NCBI GenBank assembly: GCA_035378985.1
Contig: DAOSUR010000002.1
Span: 233,454-297,453, forward strand
Reading direction: 5' to 3'
Source: Anaerohalosphaeraceae bacterium
GTDB taxonomy: Bacteria; Planctomycetota; Phycisphaerae; Sedimentisphaerales; Anaerohalosphaeraceae
DNA length: 64,000 bases
Part shown: in pieces, positions 15,441 to 24,658 of the stretch
How positions within the stretch are numbered: position 1 is the first letter of the stretch
Layout: each line of letters opens with the position of its first letter
Position numbers and translations under genes: made by a program
The notes under the pieces: generated by a model
The model's database searches: none
What the model saw: the letters and a program-made list of their open reading frames with translations, nothing else
Told to the model about the DNA's origin: nothing

Positions 15441-16703
15441 TTGAAGCAGACGAACCTCTATTTGAGATGCGTCGTGAGAAGGAAGAACTGGATACGGATT
15501 CTGGCAGCCGGGATTCTGCTGTATGCCGGATGCAGCCGAAACCCCTTGCCGAGCGTAACCAGCGGCATTGACGACTCCGAAGAACGCTGGATACGAGTTT
15601 TGCTCTTTGGCAATTTGAGTGAGTGCACACTGTACAGCTACAGTGCTCTGGTGATAGAAGACCGTCAAACCGACAGTCGGGTTCGTTTCGAACGCCCCTA
15701 CCAAACTCTTTCTGTTCAATGGCTCGGAGACGGATTCGGGATTGGGGACCAGCGTTTTCAGAATGATATTCTGATCCGCACGGAAAGCCCCTTTGTTTTT
15801 GAAGTGAATAAGGTTCCGTTTCGGGGGTATCTTCGGCTGGTTCAGAATCCGGAAGGCAGCGGCTTTCTGGCGATTAATCATGTTCCGCTGGAATCTTACC
15901 TTCGCGGGGTTGTGCCTGCGGAAATGCATTCGTACTGGGAGCCGGAGGCCTTAAAGGCACAGGCGGTTGCCTGCCGGACCTATTCCTTGTACATCAAAAA
16001 TCGTTTCGGCTCCGGACGGCTTTGGGATTTGAAGCGGACTCAAGCCAATCAGGTGTATAAAGGTGTTTTGGCGGAAACAGCGCCGACCAACCATGCCGTT
16101 GCTCAAACAGACGGTCAGGTGCTTGTCTGTCCTGATTCCAAAGGGCAGCGGCGTCTTTTTCCTGCGTATTACAGCTCGGTTTGCGGAGGTCATACGGAAA
16201 ACAGCCGAAATGTCTTTGGAGATTCGGTCAAAGCCCTCGAAGGGGTTGAATGTCCGTATTGCCGACAAACGGCCCGTCCGGATTTTTATTCCTGGTCCGG
16301 TGTTCTGATAGACCGTCAAATCCTCACAGAGCGGTTGGTGCAGCGGTATCCGTCCCTGAGCCGACTGGGCGAAATTGAGCGGATTGAGCCGGTCCGTGTA
16401 TCGGAAAACGGCCGTATTACGTCCCTCCGTCTAGTCGGTTCGAACGGCCAGACCGCCTTTCTCCGAGGGGAGGATTTCCGGCTGACAGCAGATTCAAGCG
16501 GCCGCAGACTGAAAAGCACAATTTTTACGCTTCGGACAACGCCGCATGGATTTGAATTTACGGACGGAAAAGGGTTCGGTCACGGCGTCGGCCTTTGTCA
16601 AAGCGGTGCGCAGGCACTGGCTCGGCAGGGAAAAACGTATCGGGAAATCATAGAGTACTATTATCCGGGCAGTCAAATTGTGCGACTGGCGGAGACCCAA
16701 TGA
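15441..16703 (+). CDS. SpoIID/LytB-domain lipoprotein
   Basis: SpoIID-family proteins cut or help cut peptidoglycan glycan strands. The 420-aa product has a lipoprotein signal with lipobox LLYAGC (Cys31 in this frame). The domain then includes YLRGVVPAEMHSYW, the ALKAQAVACRTYSLY helix and the C-terminal GHGVGLCQSGAQALA block, all typical. The start is uncertain: TTG at 15441, or GTG at 15474, which gives a compact MRRKNW signal peptide. It overlaps tgt by four bases (ATGA). Outside spore formers the family is thought to act in cell-wall remodelling. Confidence 0.85.
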   Translation: MKQTNLYLRCVVRRKNWIRILAAGILLYAGCSRNPLPSVTSGIDDSEERWIRVLLFGNLSECTLYSYSALVIEDRQTDSRVRFERPYQTLSVQWLGDGFGIGDQRFQNDILIRTESPFVFEVNKVPFRGYLRLVQNPEGSGFLAINHVPLESYLRGVVPAEMHSYWEPEALKAQAVACRTYSLYIKNRFGSGRLWDLKRTQANQVYKGVLAETAPTNHAVAQTDGQVLVCPDSKGQRRLFPAYYSSVCGGHTENSRNVFGDSVKALEGVECPYCRQTARPDFYSWSGVLIDRQILTERLVQRYPSLSRLGEIERIEPVRVSENGRITSLRLVGSNGQTAFLRGEDFRLTADSSGRRLKSTIFTLRTTPHGFEFTDGKGFGHGVGLCQSGAQALARQGKTYREIIEYYYPGSQIVRLAETQ

Positions 16704-17854
16704 AGCATTTTACAATCGAGGTATCTGATTCGCAAACGGCGGCACGGTGCGGGATTTTGTACACCGGCCACGGTCCCGTCCGGACCCCCGCCTTTATGCC
16801 TGTGGGGACTCGCGGCTCTGTCAAGGGCATTCTGCCGGACCAGCTGAAGCAGACCGGTGCGGAAATGATGCTGGCCAATACCTACCATCTGCTGCTTCGG
16901 CCCGGTGTGGAAGTGATTGAGTCCCTGGGCGGTCTGCACCGGTTCAGCGGCTGGGAGGGACCGATTCTGACGGACAGCGGCGGCTACCAGGTTTTTTCGC
17001 TAAGCAGTTTGAATCGGGTGGATGATGACTGTGTTGAATTTGCCAGCCATATCGACGGCTCTCTGGTGGTGTTGGATGCCTGCTCGGTTATCCGAATTCA
17101 GAATCGGCTCGGTGCGGATATTATTATGTGCTTTGATGAATGTACTCCTTATCCCTGTCCGCAGAGCCGTTTGGAAAAAGCCGTTGAACGCACCGTTCGC
17201 TGGGCCCAATTGTGCCGTCAGTCCCACCAAAATCCGCAGCAGCTGCTGTTTGGAATCGTTCAGGGGGGAACGGATTTGACCCTGCGTCGTCAGTGTGCTC
17301 AGGCCCTGACGGCAATGGATTTTGACGGATATGCGATTGGGGGTCTGAGCGTGGGAGAGGGACATGATGCCCTCGTGGAGACAACGCAGTTTACGGCCCC
17401 CCTGCTCCCGTCTGACAAGCCGCGGTATCTGATGGGAGTAGGAATGCCGGCGGATATTGTGGCGGCGGTGCGGGCCGGGGTGGATATGTTTGACTGTGTT
17501 CTGCCGACCCGCAACGGCCGCAATGCTTTTGCCTTTACCGATGACGGGCCGATTCGTCTTCGAAACAGCCAGTGGACGCAGGATTCCGGGCCGATTGAGG
17601 AAGGCTGTCCCTGCCCGGCATGTCGAACCTTCTCCAAAGCGGCAATTCGGCATTTTTTCAATGTCGGAGAAATGCTCGGGCCGATTCTTGCGACGCTGCA
17701 TAATTTGACGTATTATCAGCGTTTGATGAACACGATACGCAAAACCATATGGGACGGAACGTTTGAGGTCTGGTCCCGGACATTTATTGAAAAACACAAA
17801 AAAGAATCCCAAATGGAAATTTCAGAAACTCAAGAGAGGAAGGAATGCCTATGA
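16700..17854 (+). CDS. tgt: tRNA-guanine transglycosylase
   Basis: Tgt swaps guanine-34 for preQ1 in Asp, Asn, His and Tyr tRNAs on the way to queuosine. The protein has 384 aa. The catalytic aspartates lie in TDSGGYQ (near residue 92) and FDCVLPTR. The zinc site is CPCPAC near residue 303 with a distal His (AIRHFF). The start is the ATG overlapping the SpoIID stop codon, which matches the family N-terminus (MKHFTIEVSD). It is coupled downstream to yajC and secDF, the classic tgt-yajC-secDF arrangement. The window also encodes a target, tRNA-Tyr(GTA). Confidence 0.96.
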   Translation: MKHFTIEVSDSQTAARCGILYTGHGPVRTPAFMPVGTRGSVKGILPDQLKQTGAEMMLANTYHLLLRPGVEVIESLGGLHRFSGWEGPILTDSGGYQVFSLSSLNRVDDDCVEFASHIDGSLVVLDACSVIRIQNRLGADIIMCFDECTPYPCPQSRLEKAVERTVRWAQLCRQSHQNPQQLLFGIVQGGTDLTLRRQCAQALTAMDFDGYAIGGLSVGEGHDALVETTQFTAPLLPSDKPRYLMGVGMPADIVAAVRAGVDMFDCVLPTRNGRNAFAFTDDGPIRLRNSQWTQDSGPIEEGCPCPACRTFSKAAIRHFFNVGEMLGPILATLHNLTYYQRLMNTIRKTIWDGTFEVWSRTFIEKHKKESQMEISETQERKECL

Positions 17855-18273
17855 AGTCAATATGGATGCTGGCCGCCGCCGAGCCGACGGCGGAACAAAC
17901 GGAAGTCATCACCGCACAGCCCCAGGGCCAGACGGAAACAGCGGTTACGGAGCAGAAAGACTCCGGGATTTCTGCAGAAGGCCCTGAGAAGCCTCAGCCG
18001 AATCCCTGGGTCCAAATGCTGCCGTTTTTTATCATTCTGATTGTGATGTATCTGCTCCTGTTTCGGGGCCCCCGCCGCAAGCAGCAGGAGCACCAGAAAA
18101 TGGTCTCTTCCTTGAAGAAAAATGACCGGGTTCGGACTATCGGCGGCATTTACGGAACGGTGGTGGATGTACGGCCGGATGAAATCATCCTGAAGGTTGA
18201 TGAATCCACGAATACAAAAATCCGGGTCATTCCGTCGGCTATTGCAACAGTCATCTCCGACGAGAAGAAGTAA
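17845..18273 (+). CDS. yajC: preprotein translocase subunit YajC
   Basis: YajC is a small inner-membrane partner of SecDF. The 142-aa protein has one membrane span (LPFFIILIVMYLLLFRGPRR, about residues 57-76). A positive cytoplasmic domain follows with the family motif KNDRVRTIGGIYGTVVDV. The N-terminal extension of about 50 residues, rich in Glu, Gln and Thr, is longer than usual. The start overlaps the end of tgt by 10 bases and has AGGAAGGA just before it. An in-frame ATG at 17851 is an equally good start. Confidence 0.92.
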   Translation: MPMKSIWMLAAAEPTAEQTEVITAQPQGQTETAVTEQKDSGISAEGPEKPQPNPWVQMLPFFIILIVMYLLLFRGPRRKQQEHQKMVSSLKKNDRVRTIGGIYGTVVDVRPDEIILKVDESTNTKIRVIPSAIATVISDEKK

Positions 18274-18310
18274 CGGCAACGAAAAGAACAACTCTCAAAT
18301 AGGAACCATT

Positions 18311-21300
18311 ATGAACAGGAACTTGATCTGGAAACTGCTTCTGATTGCGGCTCTGATGATTCTGGGGATTTGGGTTGTTTATCCTCCGCAGGAACGGCTG
18401 AAACTGGGACTGGATCTTGCCGGCGGCACCAGTCTGATCTATGAGATTGACACAACGGGGCTTTCTCCTCAGGAACGCAAGGGACTGGCGGAAAGCATGA
18501 TTCCCATTCTGATGAAGCGAATCGACCCCAGCCATATGGCCAATCTCGTGATGCGTCCGCAGGAGGATACCCGCATTGAGATTCAGCTGCCGGTGTCCAG
18601 CCCGGAAACCCGCCGGAAACGGCAGGCCTTTCAGGAAGCGTTGCAGGACCTTGAACGGCAGAATCTGAACCTGCTCCAGGTCAAGAAAATGCTTTCTCTG
18701 CCGAAAGAGGAACGGCAGGCCCGTCTGGAGTCTCTGGCACAGAACAATCCGCAGCGGCTGGCTGTCTTAACTGCTCTGGCTGAAGTATACGACCTGCGGA
18801 CCGCCAGGCAGAATGAACGGGATCAGACTTGGGCACAGATGGAGGCACTGCTGAAACCGCTCCAGGAACAAGGGTTGGATACGGATTCGATTCGTTCCAA
18901 TATCCCTCTTTGGTATGAACAGCCCGAGGAACGCCGAACTCAGGCGATGCAGGGATTTGTCAAATGGCTCAAACCCGCAGAACCTGCCCAGGACCAATTG
19001 ACTCCTGAACAGACGGCATTGCTGGATGTTCTCAAGCAGTATTTGGCTCTTTACGGGCGCTGGGCGGAAGCCGTCAATGAATTGACGCGTCCTGACGATG
19101 GAGCCAATGCTCGCTGGAACAAGGCGGTGGCAGACCTGAATCGGCTGAACCTGAATCTCCAGCAGCTGCAGGATATTCTTGAACTGCCGGCCAATTCAAT
19201 ACGCCGCCGCGAGGCGCTGGATGAGCTGAAGAAGCAGTTCCCGGACCGACAGGAAAAAATCGCTCAGATTGAGACCCTTTATGAGGAATACCGCAAGGTA
19301 GCCGGTCTGCTGGATGATCCGGAAGACCTCAAGCGGATGCTCAAAGGGTCCGGTGTGCTGGAGTTTCGAATTCTGCCGACACCGGACGACGGCCGGACCA
19401 ATATGGATGAAATGCGCGGCTATCTGGAGGCGCTTCGGCTGAAAGGACCGCGACAGGCATCGGATGCCAAGTATGTATGGGTGGAAATTGAAGACCCCGC
19501 CAATTGGCCGGATGGACTAGGCATTGTCGGCACATTCGGGGATAAGAAATACGTCCTGGCGAGCAATCAGCCGAAGGAGTGTATGCTCCATTCGCCGGAC
19601 AAGAAGTGGAAACTGCGTCGTGCCTATCCGACTCGCGACGACAAAGGACTGCGTGCGATTGGTTTTACCTTTAACCAGACGGCCGCGAATCTGTTTTTCA
19701 ATCTGACACAGGATAATCTCAAGCGGCCGTTGTGCATTATCCTTGATGACCGAGCCCTGTCGGCTCCAACCATTCGGGCCGCTATCAGCACCTCCGGAAT
19801 TATCGAAGGGAAATTCAGTCCCACAGAGCAGACGGATTTGGTCAACAAGCTGAATGCCGGCTCATTCCGGGCCAAATTGTCGGAAGTACCGATTTCGGAG
19901 AAGACCATCGGTCCCCTGCTGGGTGCGGATAATCTCCGACAGGGGCTGCGTGCAGGGTATATCGGTCTGATTGCAGTGGCCGGTTTTATGTTCCTTTACT
20001 ATCTGCTGGCGGGTGCAATCGCAGACATCGCCCTGCTGCTCAACCTGCTGTTTGTGCTGGCGATGATGGCGGCTTTCAATGCCACCTTTACTCTGCCGGG
20101 CATCGCCGGTTTGATCCTGACAATCGGCATGAGCGTGGATGCGAATGTGCTGATTTTTGAGCGCATTCGGGAGGAACAAAAGCGAGGTTCGAGTCTCCGT
20201 GCCGCGATTGCCAATGGTTACGGTCGGGCCTTTCGGACGATTTTTGACGCCAACCTGACGACATTCGGTGTTGCGTTTATTCTGCTGATGGTGGCCTCGG
20301 AGGAAATCAAGGGATTTGCCATTGTTTTGATGCTCGGCATCATTTCGAGCATGTTTACGGGCTTGTTTGTCACCCGAGTCATTTTTGATTTCCTTATCGG
20401 TCGACGGATACTCAATCAGCCGCTGAAAATGTTTGCAATTCTTCAAAATGCCCGCGTAAACTGGATGGGAATGCGGCCGCTGTTTTTGGTGATTTCCGGA
20501 TCTCTGATGATTGGCGGTCTGGCTGTTTTCTTCACGCGAGATGAGACGACAAACAGCAAATATGATATTGAGTTTACCGGCGGTACCAGTGCCCAAATCG
20601 ACCTAAAGCCTGGAACGGCTTATACCCGAAAGATTGTGGAAGACAAGTTCCGCCAATACGCCGAATCCATTGGAAATCGCGCTTTGGCGGCCGCCAAAGT
20701 TTACAGCATCGGAGACAGCGGTCTGCAGTATGAAATTACCACGACGGAAACCAACCGGTGCCGGGCTCAGATTGTTTTCAGCGAGGCCGGTCAAACGGTT
20801 CAGAGTGTTCTGGATGCCGTCCGGTCGGCTGCACGAAAACTGGATCAGACGCTTCCCGCCCTGGAAGTGAAGTCTCTGGACGAGAAACGCTTTCAGATTA
20901 CAACACGGCGACTGAATCTTTCTCTTGTTCAGGAAGTTCTTCAGGAGGCCTTCGGGGACAAAATGACCATTGCGGAGCTGAAGATCGATGAAATTGTCAG
21001 CGATGCGATTCGAGCGGCTTTTAAAGATCTTCTGGCGGTTAAAGAAGACCTCAAACCCCAAATCGTCTGGGCTCGGGAAGTACCGGTGGGCACTCCGGAA
21101 TTGGCAGACTTTGCCGGGGGAGTCCAGATTTTGGTCAAATTAGGAGTGCCCTCTACCGCAGGGGAAGTTCGGACCCGCCTGCAGGATTTGAAATTCAAAC
21201 GGGATACAGAGAATCTGCAATGGTATTCCTTCCAGATTTTCCAGCCCAATCTGAATGAATTGCCCGACAGTCAGCCGATAGAGGAATTCCTGTATGTGAG

Positions 21301-21991
21301 CATGCACCCGGAAGCGGCCTTTCGGACGCTGACGGAGGAAGAACGCACCCAATACACAAACAATGAGACAACACGGATTACGCAGGCCCTTTCGATGGAG
21401 ACCTCTCTGTCGCGTGTCACGCAAATTGATCCGTCAATCGGCTCGGAGGCCAAAGTGCGGGCGCTGCTGGCCATTGTCTTGTCGCTGGCGGCTATTGTGC
21501 TCTATATCGGCTTCCGATTCGGCAGTGTCCGCTACGGCATGGCGGCTATCATCGCTCTTGTTCACGACGTCTGCATTACGCTGGGGTTGGTTACGGCCTG
21601 CACCTATGTGGCCGGTACCCCGTTGGGACAGGCACTGGGTATTTTGGATTTCAAAATTAATCTGGAAATGATTGCCGCTTTTCTGACGATTATCGGTTAT
21701 TCGCTGAACGATACCATCGTGGTATTCGATAGAATTCGTGAGAACCGCGGCAAGACGATGATGCTTACGCCCAGACTGATTAATGACAGCATCAATCAGA
21801 CGCTCTCCAGAACAATCCTGACCTCTTTCACCACGTTCCTGGTTCTCTTCATTATGTATGTGTGGGGCGGAACAGGAATGAGGGGATTCAGCTTTGCGAT
21901 GCTCGTGGGGATTGTAGTCGGGACATACTCCTCCATAGCCATTGCCGCCCCCATTTTTCTGTTAGGCAAAAAAAACCAGGATAACACCTGA
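18311..21991 (+). CDS. secDF: protein translocase subunit SecDF (fused), enlarged
   Basis: SecDF uses the proton gradient to help pull preproteins across the inner membrane. SecD and SecF are joined in one 1226-aa chain. The SecD half has GLDLAGGTSLIYEID near residue 33, LEFR near 350 and the membrane block with SVDANVLIFERIREE. The SecF half begins near residue 720 (DIEFTGGTSAQID) and ends with the matching NDTIVVFDRIRENRG block. It is far longer than a typical SecDF of about 740-860 aa. About 235 residues (105-338) are inserted in the first periplasmic domain and contain a duplicated module. The start at 18311 has AGGA upstream. Confidence 0.93.
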   Translation: MNRNLIWKLLLIAALMILGIWVVYPPQERLKLGLDLAGGTSLIYEIDTTGLSPQERKGLAESMIPILMKRIDPSHMANLVMRPQEDTRIEIQLPVSSPETRRKRQAFQEALQDLERQNLNLLQVKKMLSLPKEERQARLESLAQNNPQRLAVLTALAEVYDLRTARQNERDQTWAQMEALLKPLQEQGLDTDSIRSNIPLWYEQPEERRTQAMQGFVKWLKPAEPAQDQLTPEQTALLDVLKQYLALYGRWAEAVNELTRPDDGANARWNKAVADLNRLNLNLQQLQDILELPANSIRRREALDELKKQFPDRQEKIAQIETLYEEYRKVAGLLDDPEDLKRMLKGSGVLEFRILPTPDDGRTNMDEMRGYLEALRLKGPRQASDAKYVWVEIEDPANWPDGLGIVGTFGDKKYVLASNQPKECMLHSPDKKWKLRRAYPTRDDKGLRAIGFTFNQTAANLFFNLTQDNLKRPLCIILDDRALSAPTIRAAISTSGIIEGKFSPTEQTDLVNKLNAGSFRAKLSEVPISEKTIGPLLGADNLRQGLRAGYIGLIAVAGFMFLYYLLAGAIADIALLLNLLFVLAMMAAFNATFTLPGIAGLILTIGMSVDANVLIFERIREEQKRGSSLRAAIANGYGRAFRTIFDANLTTFGVAFILLMVASEEIKGFAIVLMLGIISSMFTGLFVTRVIFDFLIGRRILNQPLKMFAILQNARVNWMGMRPLFLVISGSLMIGGLAVFFTRDETTNSKYDIEFTGGTSAQIDLKPGTAYTRKIVEDKFRQYAESIGNRALAAAKVYSIGDSGLQYEITTTETNRCRAQIVFSEAGQTVQSVLDAVRSAARKLDQTLPALEVKSLDEKRFQITTRRLNLSLVQEVLQEAFGDKMTIAELKIDEIVSDAIRAAFKDLLAVKEDLKPQIVWAREVPVGTPELADFAGGVQILVKLGVPSTAGEVRTRLQDLKFKRDTENLQWYSFQIFQPNLNELPDSQPIEEFLYVSMHPEAAFRTLTEEERTQYTNNETTRITQALSMETSLSRVTQIDPSIGSEAKVRALLAIVLSLAAIVLYIGFRFGSVRYGMAAIIALVHDVCITLGLVTACTYVAGTPLGQALGILDFKINLEMIAAFLTIIGYSLNDTIVVFDRIRENRGKTMMLTPRLINDSINQTLSRTILTSFTTFLVLFIMYVWGGTGMRGFSFAMLVGIVVGTYSSIAIAAPIFLLGKKNQDNT

Positions 21992-22018
21992 TTATTAGCA
22001 GTTTGACGGACAAACAAG

Positions 22019-22055
22019 GCAGGCCGCCGGTTTCTCTGAGCGGCCTGCTTTTTTT
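22019..22055 (+). terminator. terminator of the tgt-yajC-secDF operon
   Basis: GCAGGCCGC (22019-22027) and GCGGCCTGC (22040-22048) form a nine-base-pair stem, followed by seven T residues. The hairpin lies between the convergent secDF and receptor genes and may serve both strands, though the T-run is on the secDF side. Confidence 0.88.
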
Positions 22056-22062
22056 GTTGGTT

Positions 22063-24378
22063 TCAGAATCGGAGCTGATAGCGAACGCCCACCATTGTCG
22101 GCTCTTCAATCCAGGCACTCTTGTCCGGATAGGGTTTTTTGTAGCCGGAAGAATAGGAATAGCGTTTGTTGTCTCCGAGCACGGGAATATTCTGGACATA
22201 GAAGGTCAGTTCGGCCGCCTTGCTGATGTGATAGGTAAGCGACAGATTGGCCGTAATTTCCATATCGTAAGCATCATGTTTTTTGACATCGCGAATTCTT
22301 GCCGCCGTGCCGCCGGCTTCTTCCAGAGCATCCAGCCCGTCACGGCAGCCCTCAAAGCCCCAAAAGGTTTTCAAATCCCCATGGAGGGTCAGTTTGCCGT
22401 CAAAAAACTGGATATTGCTGAACAGTTTTGTTGCATGATTGGACCAGTTGTTCAAATCATTTCCCTTCGAAGTAATAATGACGCCGGAGCCCGCATTGAC
22501 ATAATAATCCGAATAACTGATGCCGGAAGCCTCCATCCCCTTGTCGAGCTGCCAATCCAGCTGTTTGACAAATGAATGATTCACACCGAGATTCCAATTT
22601 TCTTTTTTGTACTGGGCTTCGAGTTCAATTCCGGCGGTTCGCAATGTTCCGATGGGTGCGCTGCGGCGGGCCGTCCAGTCCCAGGCAATCACGGCATTTT
22701 TGTTTAGGAATGTCGAGGCCTGATAAAACAGATTTTTCCCGCCCTTGCCGGAATAAATCAATTCGAATGTGTCCAGTTTTTCCGGTTTGTTGGATGTGCC
22801 GATTTCGTGGCTCATATACAGCTCTTCCTGGGTATTCATCCGAACAGACCGCTGGGTAATAAACTTAAGATACTCGTCCTCTTTCAACTCATATATCCAG
22901 GCAAACCGGGGAGAAAACATGTAATCCGTATAGCTGTGCTTATCCAATCTGGCCGACCACAGGGTGCTCATCCGGGAGCTGTGTTTGAGGTTGACTTCAC
23001 CGAGAAAGGCATAGGTGCCCGTTTCCCATCCTTCTCCGACGGGAAAATAGCGGTCGCTGTCTTCGTTTACCTGACCCGTCCCGGCCGTGCTGGTGCCGTA
23101 CGCTTCCGAAGTAGGCCCGCTGATAATGCCTGTCGCCAGTCGAAGTCCGTCATCTTTATCCTTCCCCCAGGCAGGACGGATTAAGTCATAGCTGTACTCA
23201 AATCCTATCGCCGCCTTCAGCCAGTCCTTCTCCGGCTCGTAGTTCAGCATGAACCGTGCAAAATACTCCCATTCAGACCAAATCCAGCCGATGTTCTGCA
23301 GGTTGTCCTTGTCGTTATCGAGCTTGGAATCCCACTTCTCAATGTTATGAACATCGATAGAACTTAAGCCGAAAGTGCTTTTTAAATTCAGCTCGTCTGT
23401 CAATGGAGCCAGATTCTCGAGGGCAAGCTGAAAATAACGATAGCGGGTTTGACGGAAATCCTTGTATTGGCCGTCGAACTCATATTTGACGCCGGACCCC
23501 TGGGCTAACTCAGAGGAGGTATTGGTATAGCGTGCCCAGAACCGCCAGTTTTCCCAGAAGTTGAAATCCACATGGGCTTTGATTTGGGGTTCATTGAAGA
23601 AATCCGTCATATACGTAAACGGCGGACGAGGCCGGTAAGGAGAAGTAGGATATCCCTTTACATAACCGCTTCGAGTCGCATTTTCAACGCCGAACAGGTC
23701 CGGGTTAATTCCCGCCGTATCCACGACACTCAGATATGTATAAAGAGAGGTTTTCTCCCCCTGATACCCGTAACTGACGGAGTTGCCGATGCTGTCGTAT
23801 TTGTCCCAGAATTTCCCGGCCAGCTGCAGTCCCGGATAGTCTTTGGCTTTTTTCGTGGTGATATTGATGACACCGCCGATGGCTCCCGGTCCATAGGTAA
23901 CGGAACCGGGTCCGCGGATAATTTCCACCCGTTCAATATCGCCCAAATCCCAATTGAGCAGCTCCAGCCGTGCTCCGTAATGGGCCTTGATGTTGACATT
24001 GATTCCGTTGACATTCACAAGGAACTTGTAGGGCCGATCGGCGATGATGCCGCGGATGCCGGGCACGGGACCGACACTGTGGTTCATATACAGAGCGCCG
24101 GGCACATAGATTTCAATCAAATCGAGCAGGTTTCGAGCCGGTGTGCGGGCGATATCTTCCGCCGTGATAACTGTAATGCTGGCCGGCACCTTGAAGGGAT
24201 CTTTTTCTGTAATGGAACCGGGAACGTAGACTTCAATATCCATCAACTCAGTCAAAGACATGTCAAAGAGGTCTTTTGCAACAGGTTCTTGTGCATGGGT
24301 CAGTGCGGCAGCAACACAGAAAAATCCTCCATAAAGCGCCCGGAAGAAGGCAAAAATTTTCGTATTCCGTGTTCGCAT
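22063..24378 (-). CDS. TonB-dependent outer-membrane receptor
   Basis: The 771-aa protein is a ligand-gated porin energised by TonB. After a signal peptide (to about residue 28, ALTHAQ) comes MSLTELMDIEVYVPG. A plug domain follows with ITVITAEDIARTPARNLLDLI and PGIRGI, then GPGSVTYGPGAIGGVINITTKKA. A beta-barrel ends in VRYQLRF, with the usual terminal aromatic residue. The ATG at 24378 is chosen because GAGGTG lies seven bases upstream; the earlier ATG at 24393 overlaps that site. It lies 280 bases downstream of the pectate lyase on the same strand, so pectin fragments are a reasonable guess for the ligand. No sigma/FecR pair is adjacent. Confidence 0.9.
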   Translation of the reverse strand: MRTRNTKIFAFFRALYGGFFCVAAALTHAQEPVAKDLFDMSLTELMDIEVYVPGSITEKDPFKVPASITVITAEDIARTPARNLLDLIEIYVPGALYMNHSVGPVPGIRGIIADRPYKFLVNVNGINVNIKAHYGARLELLNWDLGDIERVEIIRGPGSVTYGPGAIGGVINITTKKAKDYPGLQLAGKFWDKYDSIGNSVSYGYQGEKTSLYTYLSVVDTAGINPDLFGVENATRSGYVKGYPTSPYRPRPPFTYMTDFFNEPQIKAHVDFNFWENWRFWARYTNTSSELAQGSGVKYEFDGQYKDFRQTRYRYFQLALENLAPLTDELNLKSTFGLSSIDVHNIEKWDSKLDNDKDNLQNIGWIWSEWEYFARFMLNYEPEKDWLKAAIGFEYSYDLIRPAWGKDKDDGLRLATGIISGPTSEAYGTSTAGTGQVNEDSDRYFPVGEGWETGTYAFLGEVNLKHSSRMSTLWSARLDKHSYTDYMFSPRFAWIYELKEDEYLKFITQRSVRMNTQEELYMSHEIGTSNKPEKLDTFELIYSGKGGKNLFYQASTFLNKNAVIAWDWTARRSAPIGTLRTAGIELEAQYKKENWNLGVNHSFVKQLDWQLDKGMEASGISYSDYYVNAGSGVIITSKGNDLNNWSNHATKLFSNIQFFDGKLTLHGDLKTFWGFEGCRDGLDALEEAGGTAARIRDVKKHDAYDMEITANLSLTYHISKAAELTFYVQNIPVLGDNKRYSYSSGYKKPYPDKSAWIEEPTMVGVRYQLRF

Positions 24379-24658
24379 CGGTTGACACCTCATTTTTCAC
24401 TAACCGATTTAGCGGCGGGTCTTTACGTATTTAGTATCGGCTAAGTAAAAAAACGGCTTTGTTCAGAAAAAAACCTGCTGCAGAAAGAACATATACATTA
24501 GGCTGGGTTCGATAATAACTCGGAAAGCAGCAAATATTTGCGGTCTTGGACGAGAAAAGGCCGTTTTCAGACGGTGCTTGTTTTTATATAAAAATGAAAA
24601 AGGGACGTTTAAAACACAGAGTGAGCTCCTGCCGGTGCTTCTCTTTTTCCTGCCGGAT

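Noticed and set aside
24394..24658. Terminator or small gene between pectate lyase and the TonB receptor
   Set aside because: The only hairpin noticed has a four-base stem, and short frames lack ribosome sites and recognisable sequence.
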